A stretch of DNA of 33,959 nt, taken from assembly GCA_030835825.1 (NCBI GenBank), contig JAURRA010000011.1:1-33959 (forward strand), in the 5' to 3' direction. The notes beneath the pieces were generated by a model. The model was not told the origin of the DNA. It did not search any database and worked only from the letters and a program-made list of their open reading frames with translations. Position 1 is the stretch's first letter. The number at the start of each line of letters is the position of its first letter. Origin of the DNA: Flavobacteriaceae bacterium (GTDB lineage: Bacteria; Bacteroidota; Bacteroidia; Flavobacteriales; Flavobacteriaceae). A program made the translations under genes and the position numbers. Shown here piece by piece: positions 16,397-24,089 of the stretch.

Positions 16397-16404
16397 CAAT
16401 TTTG
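16397..16404 (+). promoter_or_regulatory. possible -7 box for aminotransferase-murB
   Basis: CAATTTTG matches TAnnTTTG at 7 of 8 positions and ends 15 bases before the ATG at 16420. No clear -33 element. Confidence 0.3.
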
Positions 16405-16419
16405 TGAAAAATATGACGC

Positions 16420-17613
16420 ATGCCATCAATCTCTATCAAAGGGCAATCCATGCCAGAGTCACCGATTCGCAAACTAGTGCCTTATGCCAATGAAGCCAAA
16501 AAGAAAGGGGTGCACGTTTTCCATCTCAATATTGGTCAACCCGACATCAAAACCCCTGTAATTGCCCTAAAAGCCGTGAAAAGTTCCAATTTAGAAGTGC
16601 TGGCCTACAGTCAATCTGAAGGGACAGAGGCGTATCGTACAAAATTAGCAAACTATTATCTTGACAAAAATGTGGAGGTTAGCCATCAAAATATTATTGT
16701 CACTACTGGTGGCAGCGAGGCGTTAATTTTTGCATTTGGCAGTATTATGGACCCAGGCGATGAAGTCATTATTCCAGAACCGTTTTATGCCAATTACAGT
16801 GGATTTACGACAGCATCTGGAGCCACTATTACGCCCATTGTATCGCGTTTAGAAGATAATTTCGCCTTACCTCCTATTGCCGATTTCGAAAAACTCATTT
16901 CTCCTAAGACCAAAGCTATTCTAATTTGTAATCCCGGTAATCCCACAGGTTATCTCTACAGCAAAACAGAGTTGGAACAATTATCTGAACTGGTGAAGAA
17001 ACACGATTTGTTTCTAATAGCGGATGAAGTTTATCGTGAGTTTTGTTACGACGGTGAAGTCCATCATTCAATCATGTCTGACGATTCTTTACACCAGCAT
17101 GCCATTATGATTGATTCTGTATCCAAACGTTACAGTATGTGCGGCGCTCGAGTAGGGTGTTTGGTCTCGAGAAACAAAGAGGTCATCAATACAGCACTCA
17201 AATTCGCACAAGCCAGACTTTCCCCCCCTACTTTTGCTCAAATTGCCAGTGAGGCAGCGCTAGAAACTCCAACAACATACTTTACCGAAGTTATCGATGA
17301 ATATGTTTTACGCAGAGATGTTTTAGTCAATGGTCTTGAAACCATTCCCGGTGTAAAAGTAGCCAAACCAAAAGGCGCTTTTTATTGCGTAGTTGAACTA
17401 CCTGTTGAGGATACTGATCATTTTGCGCAATGGCTTTTATCTGATTTCGATTTCAATGGACAAACCGTAATGGTGGCGCCAGCAGCAGGCTTTTATGTGA
17501 CACCAGGATTGGGAAAAAACCAAGTTAGAATGGCCTATGTTTTGAACTGTGAGCACCTCAAAAGTTGTGTTCAAATACTCGCCGAAGCTCTTAAAGTCTA
17601 CCTCGCTAGATGA
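16420..17613 (+). CDS. pyridoxal phosphate-dependent aminotransferase (class I/II)
   Basis: The 397-residue fold-type I enzyme shows LNIGQPDI near the start, TTGGSEALIFAFGSIMDPGDEV, NPGNPTGYLYS and ADEVYREF. The PLP-binding lysine is Lys236 in SVSKRYSMCGARVG, and the C-terminal VRMAY supplies the substrate carboxylate-binding Arg. It resembles aspartate/aromatic aminotransferases of subgroup I-gamma; the exact amino-acid specificity is not predictable. It shares a 4-base overlap (ATGA) with murB. A role with the kynurenine operon 7 kb away cannot be inferred from this. Confidence 0.9.
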   Translation: MPSISIKGQSMPESPIRKLVPYANEAKKKGVHVFHLNIGQPDIKTPVIALKAVKSSNLEVLAYSQSEGTEAYRTKLANYYLDKNVEVSHQNIIVTTGGSEALIFAFGSIMDPGDEVIIPEPFYANYSGFTTASGATITPIVSRLEDNFALPPIADFEKLISPKTKAILICNPGNPTGYLYSKTELEQLSELVKKHDLFLIADEVYREFCYDGEVHHSIMSDDSLHQHAIMIDSVSKRYSMCGARVGCLVSRNKEVINTALKFAQARLSPPTFAQIASEAALETPTTYFTEVIDEYVLRRDVLVNGLETIPGVKVAKPKGAFYCVVELPVEDTDHFAQWLLSDFDFNGQTVMVAPAAGFYVTPGLGKNQVRMAYVLNCEHLKSCVQILAEALKVYLAR

Positions 17614-18623
17614 AATTAATCAATCACGTTTCGCTCAAAGATTTCAACACTTTTGGTGTTGAGGCAATAGCCAAACAATTTGTCAATGTCAATACTGAAC
17701 AAGAATTAGAAGTAGTTCTTCGTGAAAACAAAGACGCAGCGATATTAATTCTTGGAGGAGGTAGCAATATGTTACTCACAGGTGATTTAGATCAATTGGT
17801 TATTTTAAATAATCTCAAAGGTATAGAGGTGGTCACTGAAAATGATGACCATGTTCAAGTTAAGGCGGCAGCAGGAGAAGATTGGCACCAGTTGGTTCTG
17901 TGGTGTTTAGATCACGATTATGGAGGTATAGAAAACTTAGCACTTATACCAGGCAGTGTTGGGGCCGCACCAATTCAAAATATCGGGGCATACGGCGTTG
18001 AACTTCAGGATGTATTTATTTCGTGTCGCGCCATAAACATAAATACTGGAGAGAGTCATCGCTTCGATAGAAATGCTTGTGATTTTGGTTATCGTCATTC
18101 GGTATTCAAATCAAAAGAGAAAGGCCAATGGGTTATCACATCTGTAACTTTAGAATTATCTAAAAGTCAACACACACTCAAAACCTCCTATGGTGCGATC
18201 CAGAAACATTTAGACCAGCTGTCCATTAAGAATCCTGGTATTCGAGATATAGCTCAAGCAGTCATTGAAATCAGATCTTCAAAACTCCCCGATCCAAAAG
18301 TTTTGGGTAACAGTGGTAGCTTTTTTAAGAATCCAATAGTCGATCAAAAGGTAGTCGATGATTTACTACAAAAAAACAAAGACATGCCTTTTTATAAGCT
18401 GTCGGATCAAAACTCTAAGATTCCAGCTGCATGGCTTATCGAACAGGCTGGATTTAAGGGTAAGCGTGTCGGATCTTGTGGTGTCCATGATAAGCAAGCA
18501 TTGGTATTAGTAAATTATGGCGGTGCTTCTGGACAAGATATTTTAAGTTTGGCTTCAAGTATCCAAAATGATGTAGAGAATAAATTTGGAGTTAGGTTAG
18601 AAATGGAAGTTAATATTTTATAA
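17610..18623 (+). CDS. murB: UDP-N-acetylmuramate dehydrogenase
   Basis: MurB (337 residues) reduces UDP-GlcNAc-enolpyruvate to UDP-MurNAc with NADPH in peptidoglycan synthesis. The FAD-binding region includes ILGGGSNMLLTGD and IPGSVGAAPIQNIGAYGVEL. The catalytic Ser237 sits in GNSGSFFKNP, and the length and C-terminal domain fit the E. coli-like type I enzyme. Its start overlaps the aminotransferase stop by 4 bases, so translation is coupled. Confidence 0.95.
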   Translation: MKLINHVSLKDFNTFGVEAIAKQFVNVNTEQELEVVLRENKDAAILILGGGSNMLLTGDLDQLVILNNLKGIEVVTENDDHVQVKAAAGEDWHQLVLWCLDHDYGGIENLALIPGSVGAAPIQNIGAYGVELQDVFISCRAININTGESHRFDRNACDFGYRHSVFKSKEKGQWVITSVTLELSKSQHTLKTSYGAIQKHLDQLSIKNPGIRDIAQAVIEIRSSKLPDPKVLGNSGSFFKNPIVDQKVVDDLLQKNKDMPFYKLSDQNSKIPAAWLIEQAGFKGKRVGSCGVHDKQALVLVNYGGASGQDILSLASSIQNDVENKFGVRLEMEVNIL

Positions 18624-18649
18624 TTATTTTGGTGTCCTTCTGACCTTCG

Positions 18650-18657
18650 TATCTTTG
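18650..18657 (+). promoter_or_regulatory. Bacteroidota promoter for the Cys-rich protein/sigma factor unit
   Basis: TATCTTTG is an exact -7 box, ending 14 bases before the ATG at 18672. TTTG at 18628-18631 lies 18 bp upstream, close to the standard spacing. Confidence 0.65.
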
Positions 18658-18671
18658 CAAAAACAAAAATC

Positions 18672-18872
18672 ATGTTGTTAGTACTTACTTTAGGTCTTTT
18701 AGGTTTGGGAATTGCAGGAATAGCTATAAAGATTTGGGCGAAAAAAGACGGGAAATTTGCAGGAACTTGCGCCAGTCAAAACCCGATGCTGAATTCAACT
18801 GGAGAAGCTTGTGGCATGTGTGGCAAGACACCCGAGCAATTTGGTGACTGCACCCCGGAAGAAACGCTTTAA
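18672..18872 (+). CDS. small Cys-rich single-pass membrane protein
   Basis: This 66-residue protein has one hydrophobic segment (about residues 2-22) followed by a soluble tail with four cysteines (33, 47, 50 and 60), including a CGMC pair in GEACGMCGKTPEQFGDC. The cysteine spacing could bind a metal or Fe-S centre, or take part in thiol exchange; no function is established. Proteins like this are common in Bacteroidota, and I recall them near lipA as here. It has a good promoter and leads directly into the sigma-factor gene. Confidence 0.8.
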   Translation: MLLVLTLGLLGLGIAGIAIKIWAKKDGKFAGTCASQNPMLNSTGEACGMCGKTPEQFGDCTPEETL

Positions 18873-18885
18873 AAGAACTCAATTT

Positions 18886-19440
18886 TTGGATTTAGACAAA
18901 TATATCTTCGCGGCAAAGTCCAATGATCAAAAAGCATTCAATTATATTTTAAATATTTGTTGGAATGAAGTTTACGGATTCATTTTAAAAAGGACACAGA
19001 ATGAAAATGACGCAGAGGATATCACCATTCAAACCTTTGCCCGTGCCTTTGATAAAATTGATTCTTTCAACGCCGAATTTCAATTCAAAACATGGTTGAT
19101 TACCATAGCCAAAAACATTCATATTGATACATTACGCCGGTCAAAGAGTCATCTTATGGAAGAATCCGAGCAATCTCACCAATCGGTAATGGCGACCTTG
19201 GCCGATATAAATCCGACTCCAGAAGATGCTTTGATTACTGCACAAAAGCTAAGCGAACTTCGCGATAATATCAAAAAGCTTAAACCACATTATCAAGAGG
19301 TCATTCAATTGTTCTATTTCCAAGAGTTAAGTTATGCAGAAATGGCCGAAAAACTTCAAGAGCCGCTAAGCAGAATCAAAGTCAAATTGTTAAGAGCACG
19401 GCAACTATTAGCTTCAATAATTAGTGCATCTGGTCAATAA
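18886..19440 (+). CDS. sigma-70 family (ECF-like) RNA polymerase sigma factor
   Basis: From the TTG at 18886 the product is 184 residues. Region 2 is clear (NDAEDITIQTFARAFDKI, FKTWLITIAKNIHIDTLRR), and region 4 follows (LKPHYQEVIQLFYFQELSYAEMA, RIKVKLLRARQLL). No anti-sigma gene is adjacent. Start choice is uncertain: an in-frame ATG at 18811 would add 25 residues with no family resemblance and overlap the preceding gene by 62 bases, whereas the TTG leaves a 13-base gap and begins where sigma homology begins. Coexpression with the Cys-rich membrane protein is likely; targets are unknown. Confidence 0.85.
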   Translation: MDLDKYIFAAKSNDQKAFNYILNICWNEVYGFILKRTQNENDAEDITIQTFARAFDKIDSFNAEFQFKTWLITIAKNIHIDTLRRSKSHLMEESEQSHQSVMATLADINPTPEDALITAQKLSELRDNIKKLKPHYQEVIQLFYFQELSYAEMAEKLQEPLSRIKVKLLRARQLLASIISASGQ

Positions 19441-19455
19441 TTCCTCAAAGCTACC

Positions 19456-19463
19456 TATCTTTG
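19456..19463 (+). promoter_or_regulatory. Bacteroidota -7 box for lipA
   Basis: TATCTTTG is an exact match, with only 7 bases between it and the lipA ATG at 19471. It implies a leaderless or very short-leader transcript, separate from the sigma-factor gene that ends at 19440. Confidence 0.65.
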
Positions 19464-19470
19464 CATCGCA

Positions 19471-20349
19471 ATGGATACGACAATAGAACCAAATATTTTA
19501 CCCGAAAGACAAGCAAAGCCGAAATGGCTGCGAGTAAAGTTGCCTACTGGCGAAAAGTACACCGAACTTCGCGGCTTGGTAGACAAGTATAAATTGAACA
19601 CCATTTGCACCTCAGGAAGCTGTCCAAATATGGGCGAATGCTGGGGTGAAGGTACAGCCACTTTCATGATATTGGGAAATATTTGCACCAGGTCTTGTGG
19701 ATTTTGTGGTGTCAAAACAGGAAGACCGGAAGACGTGAATTGGGACGAGCCAGAAAAAGTAGCACGCTCCATAAAGATAATGAAAATCAAGCACGCTGTT
19801 ATCACAAGTGTTGACCGCGATGACCTCAAAGATATGGGCAGCATCATTTGGGCTGAGACTGTAAAGGCCATTCGCAGAATGAATCCTGAAACAACACTCG
19901 AGACTCTGATTCCTGATTTCCAAGGTGTTAAAAGAAATATCGATCGCATATTAGCTGTTCATCCAGAGGTTATTTCCCACAATATAGAGACGGTTAGACG
20001 CCTAACCCGAGAGGTTAGAATTCAGGCAAAATACGACCAAAGTATGGATGTTTTAAGTTATATGAAATCGCAAGGACAACGCCGTACAAAGTCAGGAATC
20101 ATGTTAGGTCTTGGAGAAACCAGAGAAGAAGTTATTGAAACTTTGCATGATCTAAGGGCTGCTGAAGTTGATGTTGTAACTATCGGTCAATACCTACAAC
20201 CAAGCAAAAAACATTTGCCCGTCAAACAATTTATTACCCCCGATCAATTTGCAGAGTATAAGACCATAGGACTGAATCTTGGGTTCCGTCACGTCGAAAG
20301 CAGTGCGCTAGTTAGATCGTCCTACAAAGCACAAAAACACATCAATTAA
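19471..20349 (+). CDS. lipA: lipoyl synthase
   Basis: LipA (292 residues) is a radical SAM enzyme that inserts two sulfurs into protein-bound octanoyl groups. The auxiliary cluster cysteines are C46, C51 and C57 (TICTSGSCPNMGEC), the SAM cluster is CTRSCGFC (C72, C76, C79), and the terminal RSSY serine ligand is at residues 282-285. All ligands are intact. It has its own -7 box and ends 2 bases before the stop of the convergent lpxK. Confidence 0.97.
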   Translation: MDTTIEPNILPERQAKPKWLRVKLPTGEKYTELRGLVDKYKLNTICTSGSCPNMGECWGEGTATFMILGNICTRSCGFCGVKTGRPEDVNWDEPEKVARSIKIMKIKHAVITSVDRDDLKDMGSIIWAETVKAIRRMNPETTLETLIPDFQGVKRNIDRILAVHPEVISHNIETVRRLTREVRIQAKYDQSMDVLSYMKSQGQRRTKSGIMLGLGETREEVIETLHDLRAAEVDVVTIGQYLQPSKKHLPVKQFITPDQFAEYKTIGLNLGFRHVESSALVRSSYKAQKHIN

Positions 20350-20365
20350 TTTCAAACTTTGAAAT
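20349..20365. repeat. 17-base inverted repeat across the lipA/lpxK convergent junction
   Basis: atttcaaa, a central c, then tttgaaat form a near-perfect palindrome covering the lpxK stop and following the lipA stop. On the plus strand it is followed shortly by five T, so it could be a weak terminator for lipA inside the lpxK 3' end. The stem is A/T-rich. Confidence 0.35.
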
Positions 20366-21356
20366 AGCTTTTTAGAGTTGCCTTGAAGTTGTCTTGATCA
20401 AACATTTTCGTTTTGATAGGCAGATAATAGCACTGTGAGGTATTGGATAGCCCTCGAAGTCTGACAAAATCTTTTTCTGTAGTTAAAATCTTTTCCATTG
20501 AGGCTATATAGTCAAGTTCCTCAGAAGAAAACTGATGGTGATCAGCAAATTTTAAATGTTCGAATTTGGCACCCAATTCTTCGAGAAATTTAACCAAAGG
20601 AGCTGGCTGAGCTATACCCGTCACAAGGGTGAAAGGGGCTTTGATAAATTCTTCCAGGGCCATTGAATTGACAAAACTAAAAACTTCTGACGAATAAGCT
20701 ATGGCAGAAAACCAGACCGATTGATGAGACATTGGTTTTAATTTTAGAAGAAATTCATCCTTTTCTTTTTGACTGAGACCTTGAGGGCATTTGGTGACAA
20801 CGATCAAGTCAGCGCGATGTGCGCCTTGTCGTGGTTCTCTGAGATCTCCTATGGGTAAAATATAATCCTTAAAGTAGGGCTGATTATAGGTAGTAAGTAG
20901 GATTTTCACGTCCGTTGAAATAGACCTATGCTGCAAAACATCGTCTAAAACAATTAAATCGGGCGGATGATTGAGCTCAAGTAATTTAGTTACACCCCGA
21001 CAACGATTACCATCAACGGCAACAATTGAATCCGAGAACTTCTGCTTGATTTGAAGTGGCTCATCACCGATATCAGAGGCATGAGAATCTTCATCTGCCA
21101 TTACAAAACCTTTTGTCCGCCGACCATAACCCCTGCTTAAGAGGGCCATATTGAAATCATCAGAGCACAAGGCAATAATGTATTCTGCCATAGGGGTTTT
21201 GCCCGTCCCTCCCAAGGTCAAATTGCCAACGCCAATTGTAAAAACAGGAAAACGTGAAGAGTGCAATAGCCCCGATTCGAAACAAAGATTACGAATCGAT
21301 GTAAACAGATAATACAGCGGGGCCAACGGGAACAATAACAGCCTTAATAACTTCAT
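20352..21356 (-). CDS. lpxK: tetraacyldisaccharide 4'-kinase
   Basis: LpxK (334 residues) phosphorylates the 4' position of the lipid A disaccharide, forming lipid IVA at the inner membrane. The N-terminus is hydrophobic (membrane-associating), and the P-loop GGTGKTP is at residues 49-55. SRGYGRRTKGF, GDEPLQI and DDVLQHR (usually DDAFQHR) follow as in the family, and the C-terminal TTEKDFVRL is intact. It shows that this organism makes lipid A. No clear promoter box is visible upstream; 89 bases separate it from the divergent Nif3-like gene. Confidence 0.94.
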   Translation of the reverse strand: MKLLRLLLFPLAPLYYLFTSIRNLCFESGLLHSSRFPVFTIGVGNLTLGGTGKTPMAEYIIALCSDDFNMALLSRGYGRRTKGFVMADEDSHASDIGDEPLQIKQKFSDSIVAVDGNRCRGVTKLLELNHPPDLIVLDDVLQHRSISTDVKILLTTYNQPYFKDYILPIGDLREPRQGAHRADLIVVTKCPQGLSQKEKDEFLLKLKPMSHQSVWFSAIAYSSEVFSFVNSMALEEFIKAPFTLVTGIAQPAPLVKFLEELGAKFEHLKFADHHQFSSEELDYIASMEKILTTEKDFVRLRGLSNTSQCYYLPIKTKMFDQDNFKATLKSYFKV

Positions 21357-21445
21357 CGGAGCGAATTTAAGGGATTTAAGATTAACGGCAAGGTTTCGTA
21401 AATTAAAACGTTTTGATTAAGTTCGTTGCATATAAATGAAAACAC

Positions 21446-22555
21446 ATGTCTCATAAAATACAAGACGTCGTCAATTTACTCGAAGATTGGGCGCCTTCAT
21501 ACTATGCCGAAGAGTTCGACAATATGGGGCTACTGGTTGGTAATAAAGCCAAATCTTTGACTGGAGTGCTAGTTACTCTCGATACCACCGAAGCCATTGT
21601 AGATGAAGCAGTAAAGAACAACTGCAACCTCATTGTTAGTTTTCATCCAATTATTTTCAAAGGATTGAAACAACTTACAGGCTCCAATTACGTCGAAAGA
21701 ACTGTTTTAAAAGCGATCACACACGACATAGCCATATATGCTATTCACACCGCCTTGGACAATTCAATGACAGGCGTGAATGCTGCCATTTGCCATCAAT
21801 TAGGTTTGTCCGACCTACGAGTATTAATTCCCAAAACCAATGTGCTAAAAAAACTAATCACCTACGCACCAACTAAAAATGCCGAGAACATAAGAGAAGC
21901 CCTACTTGATGCAGGTGCAGGCCAAATAGGTCACTATGACAAATGTAGTTTTAGCAGCTCGGGCACGGGAACATTTAGAGCCGCACAACAGACCAATCCT
22001 AGCATTGGAGAAATTGGCGTAGAACATAAAGAGTTAGAAACAAAAATAGAAGTATTAGTCCCGGCGCATTTGCAAACCAAAATAACAAAGGTTTTAAACG
22101 CGGTTCACCCCTACGAAGAAGTGGCCTATGATTTCATTAGCCTAGACAATAAGAGAAAAGATATTGGCATGGGAATGGTGGGCAAGCTATCAAAACCACT
22201 GAGTCAAAAAAAATTTTTGGGACGGCTCAATGAAAAATTTCACTCACCACAAATACGCTACACAGATTGTGAAAAAAAAGACATTTCAACGGTTGCTGTC
22301 TTGGGTGGCTCGGGGAGTTTTGCAATAGCAGCAGCAAAGGCCATTGGAGCCGATGCTTTTGTCACTTCTGACCTCAAATATCACGATTTTTTTCAGGCTG
22401 AAAATAGGATTTTATTGGCTGATATTGGTCACTATGAAAGCGAACAGTTTACAAAAAATTTGATTGCTGATTATCTTAAGGAAAAAATGCCTAATTTTGC
22501 AATCCTTTTAACAGCAATTAACACGAATCCCGTAAGGTATTATAAGCATGGCTAA
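21446..22555 (+). CDS. Nif3-like dinuclear metal centre hexameric protein
   Basis: The 369-residue product is the long form of the NIF3/YbgI family, with an inserted PII-like domain in the middle (about residues 125-225, ending near AVHPYEEVAYDF). Metal-binding segments include AEEFDNMGLLVG, SFHPIIF (His67), HTALDN and, near the end, GHYESEQF (His and Glu). The family assembles into hexamers with a two-metal site; a GTP cyclohydrolase 1 type 2 label is often applied but the role is unproven. The first His of the usual HHP motif is Phe here, which I believe is common in Bacteroidota. It overlaps the next gene by 8 bases. Confidence 0.9.
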   Translation: MSHKIQDVVNLLEDWAPSYYAEEFDNMGLLVGNKAKSLTGVLVTLDTTEAIVDEAVKNNCNLIVSFHPIIFKGLKQLTGSNYVERTVLKAITHDIAIYAIHTALDNSMTGVNAAICHQLGLSDLRVLIPKTNVLKKLITYAPTKNAENIREALLDAGAGQIGHYDKCSFSSSGTGTFRAAQQTNPSIGEIGVEHKELETKIEVLVPAHLQTKITKVLNAVHPYEEVAYDFISLDNKRKDIGMGMVGKLSKPLSQKKFLGRLNEKFHSPQIRYTDCEKKDISTVAVLGGSGSFAIAAAKAIGADAFVTSDLKYHDFFQAENRILLADIGHYESEQFTKNLIADYLKEKMPNFAILLTAINTNPVRYYKHG

Positions 22556-23327
22556 AACAAAAGAAATTTCAATAGAAGAGCGTCTAAGAGCCCTCTATGA
22601 CTTGCAATTAATCGACTCAAGAGTTGACGAAATACGAAATGTACGAGGAGAATTACCACTAGAGGTTCAGGACTTAGAAGATGAAATTCAAGGCTTGACG
22701 ACTCGACTCGAAAAGCTTGAAACAGTTATTGTTGAGCTAAACGACCAGATTAAAGCCAAGAAAAATTTAATCGAAGAGGCCAAGTTGCTAGTAAAAAAAT
22801 ATGCCGAACAGCAGAAAAATGTTCGTAATAACAGAGAATTCAACTCATTATCTAAAGAAATCGAATTTCAGGAATTAGAAATGGAGTTAGCCGAAAAACA
22901 CATCAACGAGTTTTACGCCTCAATTGAGCAAAAAAATGAAGTGATTAGTGGCACCAAAGAACAAATCGAAGAGCGCTCAAATCATTTAAAGCATAAAAAA
23001 AATGAATTGGGTGACATCATGGCTGAAACAGAAAAAGAAGAGGCCGCCTTGCTGAAAAAGTCTAAAGAATATCAAAGTTTAATAGAAGATCGATTGATTG
23101 CCGCTTACAATCGCATTAGAGGAAATGTGAAAAACGGGTTGGCTGTTGTTGCTATCGAAAGAGGGGCTTCTGGCGGGTCATTTTTCACGATTCCACCGCA
23201 AGTCCAATATGAAATTGCGGCACGCAAACGCATCATCATTGACGAACACAGTGGCCGTATATTGGTTGATTCGGAATTGGCCGAAGAGCAAAAAAATAAG
23301 ATGGCTGCGCTTTTAGCTTCGCTATAA
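22548..23327 (+). CDS. coiled-coil protein with degenerate C4 zinc-ribbon domain (DUF164-like)
   Basis: The 259-residue protein has a long antiparallel coiled coil (about residues 10-190, Glu/Lys-rich heptads) and a C-terminal ribbon region around 195-240. The layout (coiled coil, NREF segment, then ...IPPQ... and EH.GRILV) is that of the Bacteroidota C4-type zinc ribbon/DUF164 family. All four ligand positions are non-cysteine: Ser208 and Ser211 in GASGGSFF, and Asp232 and Ser235 in DEHSGRILV. The fold may therefore persist without zinc. It is translationally coupled to the Nif3-like gene (8-base overlap), a pairing also seen in relatives. Function is unknown. Confidence 0.82.
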   Translation: MAKTKEISIEERLRALYDLQLIDSRVDEIRNVRGELPLEVQDLEDEIQGLTTRLEKLETVIVELNDQIKAKKNLIEEAKLLVKKYAEQQKNVRNNREFNSLSKEIEFQELEMELAEKHINEFYASIEQKNEVISGTKEQIEERSNHLKHKKNELGDIMAETEKEEAALLKKSKEYQSLIEDRLIAAYNRIRGNVKNGLAVVAIERGASGGSFFTIPPQVQYEIAARKRIIIDEHSGRILVDSELAEEQKNKMAALLASL

Positions 23328-23373
23328 GTCTTCCCGTTGGTTCAATTTTATTACGGTTCCCTTCAGCAGACAA

Positions 23374-23381
23374 TACCCTTG
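23374..23381 (+). promoter_or_regulatory. possible -7 box for msrA
   Basis: TACCCTTG matches TAnnTTTG at 7 of 8 positions and ends 4 bases before the ATG at 23386. Confidence 0.35.
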
Positions 23382-23385
23382 TGAT

Positions 23386-24033
23386 ATGAAAATTTTTTGC
23401 TACGCCTTTTGTTTCGTTTTACTGAGCTGTAATCAACAGGCTCGTGCTAATAAACAAACAGATGGGTCAAACCAACCTCCAGTTGAGGTTCCGATGGAAA
23501 ACGGCTTGGCGAAAGCCTATTTCGCAAGTGGTTGTTTTTGGTGTGTCGAAGCAGTTTACGAAAGCTTATCAGGAGTTCAAGAAGTTATCAACGGTTATGC
23601 TGGCGGCACCACATCCACCATCAATTATGAAATGAGCAATACAGGCAGAACTGGACATGCCGAAGCGGTGGAGGTCATTTACGACCCCAAGACAATTAGC
23701 TTTTCAACTTTAGTTGATGTTTATTTTGGTTCTCAAGACCCTCTGCAGGTCAATGGCCAAGGACCTGATCGGGGCTCTCAATACAGATCCATTATCTTCT
23801 ATCAAAATGATACTCAGAAAAAGATAATTCTTCAAAAGAAAGCAGCGTTAGCTAAAGAATTAAACGCATCTGTTGCCGCGGAGGTATCACCCTTTCAAAA
23901 GTTTTTTAGAGGTGAAGAGTATCATCAAAATTATGAAAAGAAACACCCTAACAACTCCTATATTCAAAACATTTCAATCCCAAGATTGAACCGTTTTAAG
24001 AAAAAATTTCCTGAATTATTGAAGGATCACTAA
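23386..24033 (+). CDS. msrA: lipoprotein peptide-methionine (S)-S-oxide reductase
   Basis: MsrA repairs methionine-S-sulfoxide in proteins. The 215-residue precursor begins with a lipoprotein signal ending in the lipobox LLSC (Cys15), so repair should take place in the envelope, not the cytosol. The catalytic domain starts near residue 43: the active site is GCFWC (Cys50 catalytic, Cys53), followed by GYAGG, GHAEAVEV and DRGSQYRS, all typical. Resolving cysteines of other MsrA types are not evident near the C-terminus, so Cys53 or a thioredoxin-like partner may resolve the sulfenate. It lies just upstream of the kynurenine operon but has a separate promoter candidate. Confidence 0.93.
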   Translation: MKIFCYAFCFVLLSCNQQARANKQTDGSNQPPVEVPMENGLAKAYFASGCFWCVEAVYESLSGVQEVINGYAGGTTSTINYEMSNTGRTGHAEAVEVIYDPKTISFSTLVDVYFGSQDPLQVNGQGPDRGSQYRSIIFYQNDTQKKIILQKKAALAKELNASVAAEVSPFQKFFRGEEYHQNYEKKHPNNSYIQNISIPRLNRFKKKFPELLKDH

Positions 24034-24059
24034 CCACTTCTTGAGCTGAGTATATTTTG

Positions 24060-24067
24060 TACCTTTG
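24060..24067 (+). promoter_or_regulatory. Bacteroidota -7 box for the kynurenine operon
   Basis: TACCTTTG matches TAnnTTTG exactly and ends 22 bases before the kynU ATG. The leader also holds AAGGAG at 24069-24074, a Shine-Dalgarno-like sequence that is rare in Bacteroidota, at 15 bases from the start. Confidence 0.6.
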
Positions 24068-24089
24068 TAAGGAGAGGTAACGAAATAAA

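Noticed and set aside
18672-19440. Frameshifted fusion of the Cys-rich protein and the sigma factor
   Set aside because: Each has a complete, self-contained domain and a natural end or start, so they read as two overlapping or adjacent genes, not one broken gene.
19455-19949. 164-codon open frame antisense to lipA
   Set aside because: It lies wholly opposite a gene with every catalytic motif intact, and its translation shows no domain. Similar long antisense frames occur opposite kynU, the DUF1573 gene and ftsH.
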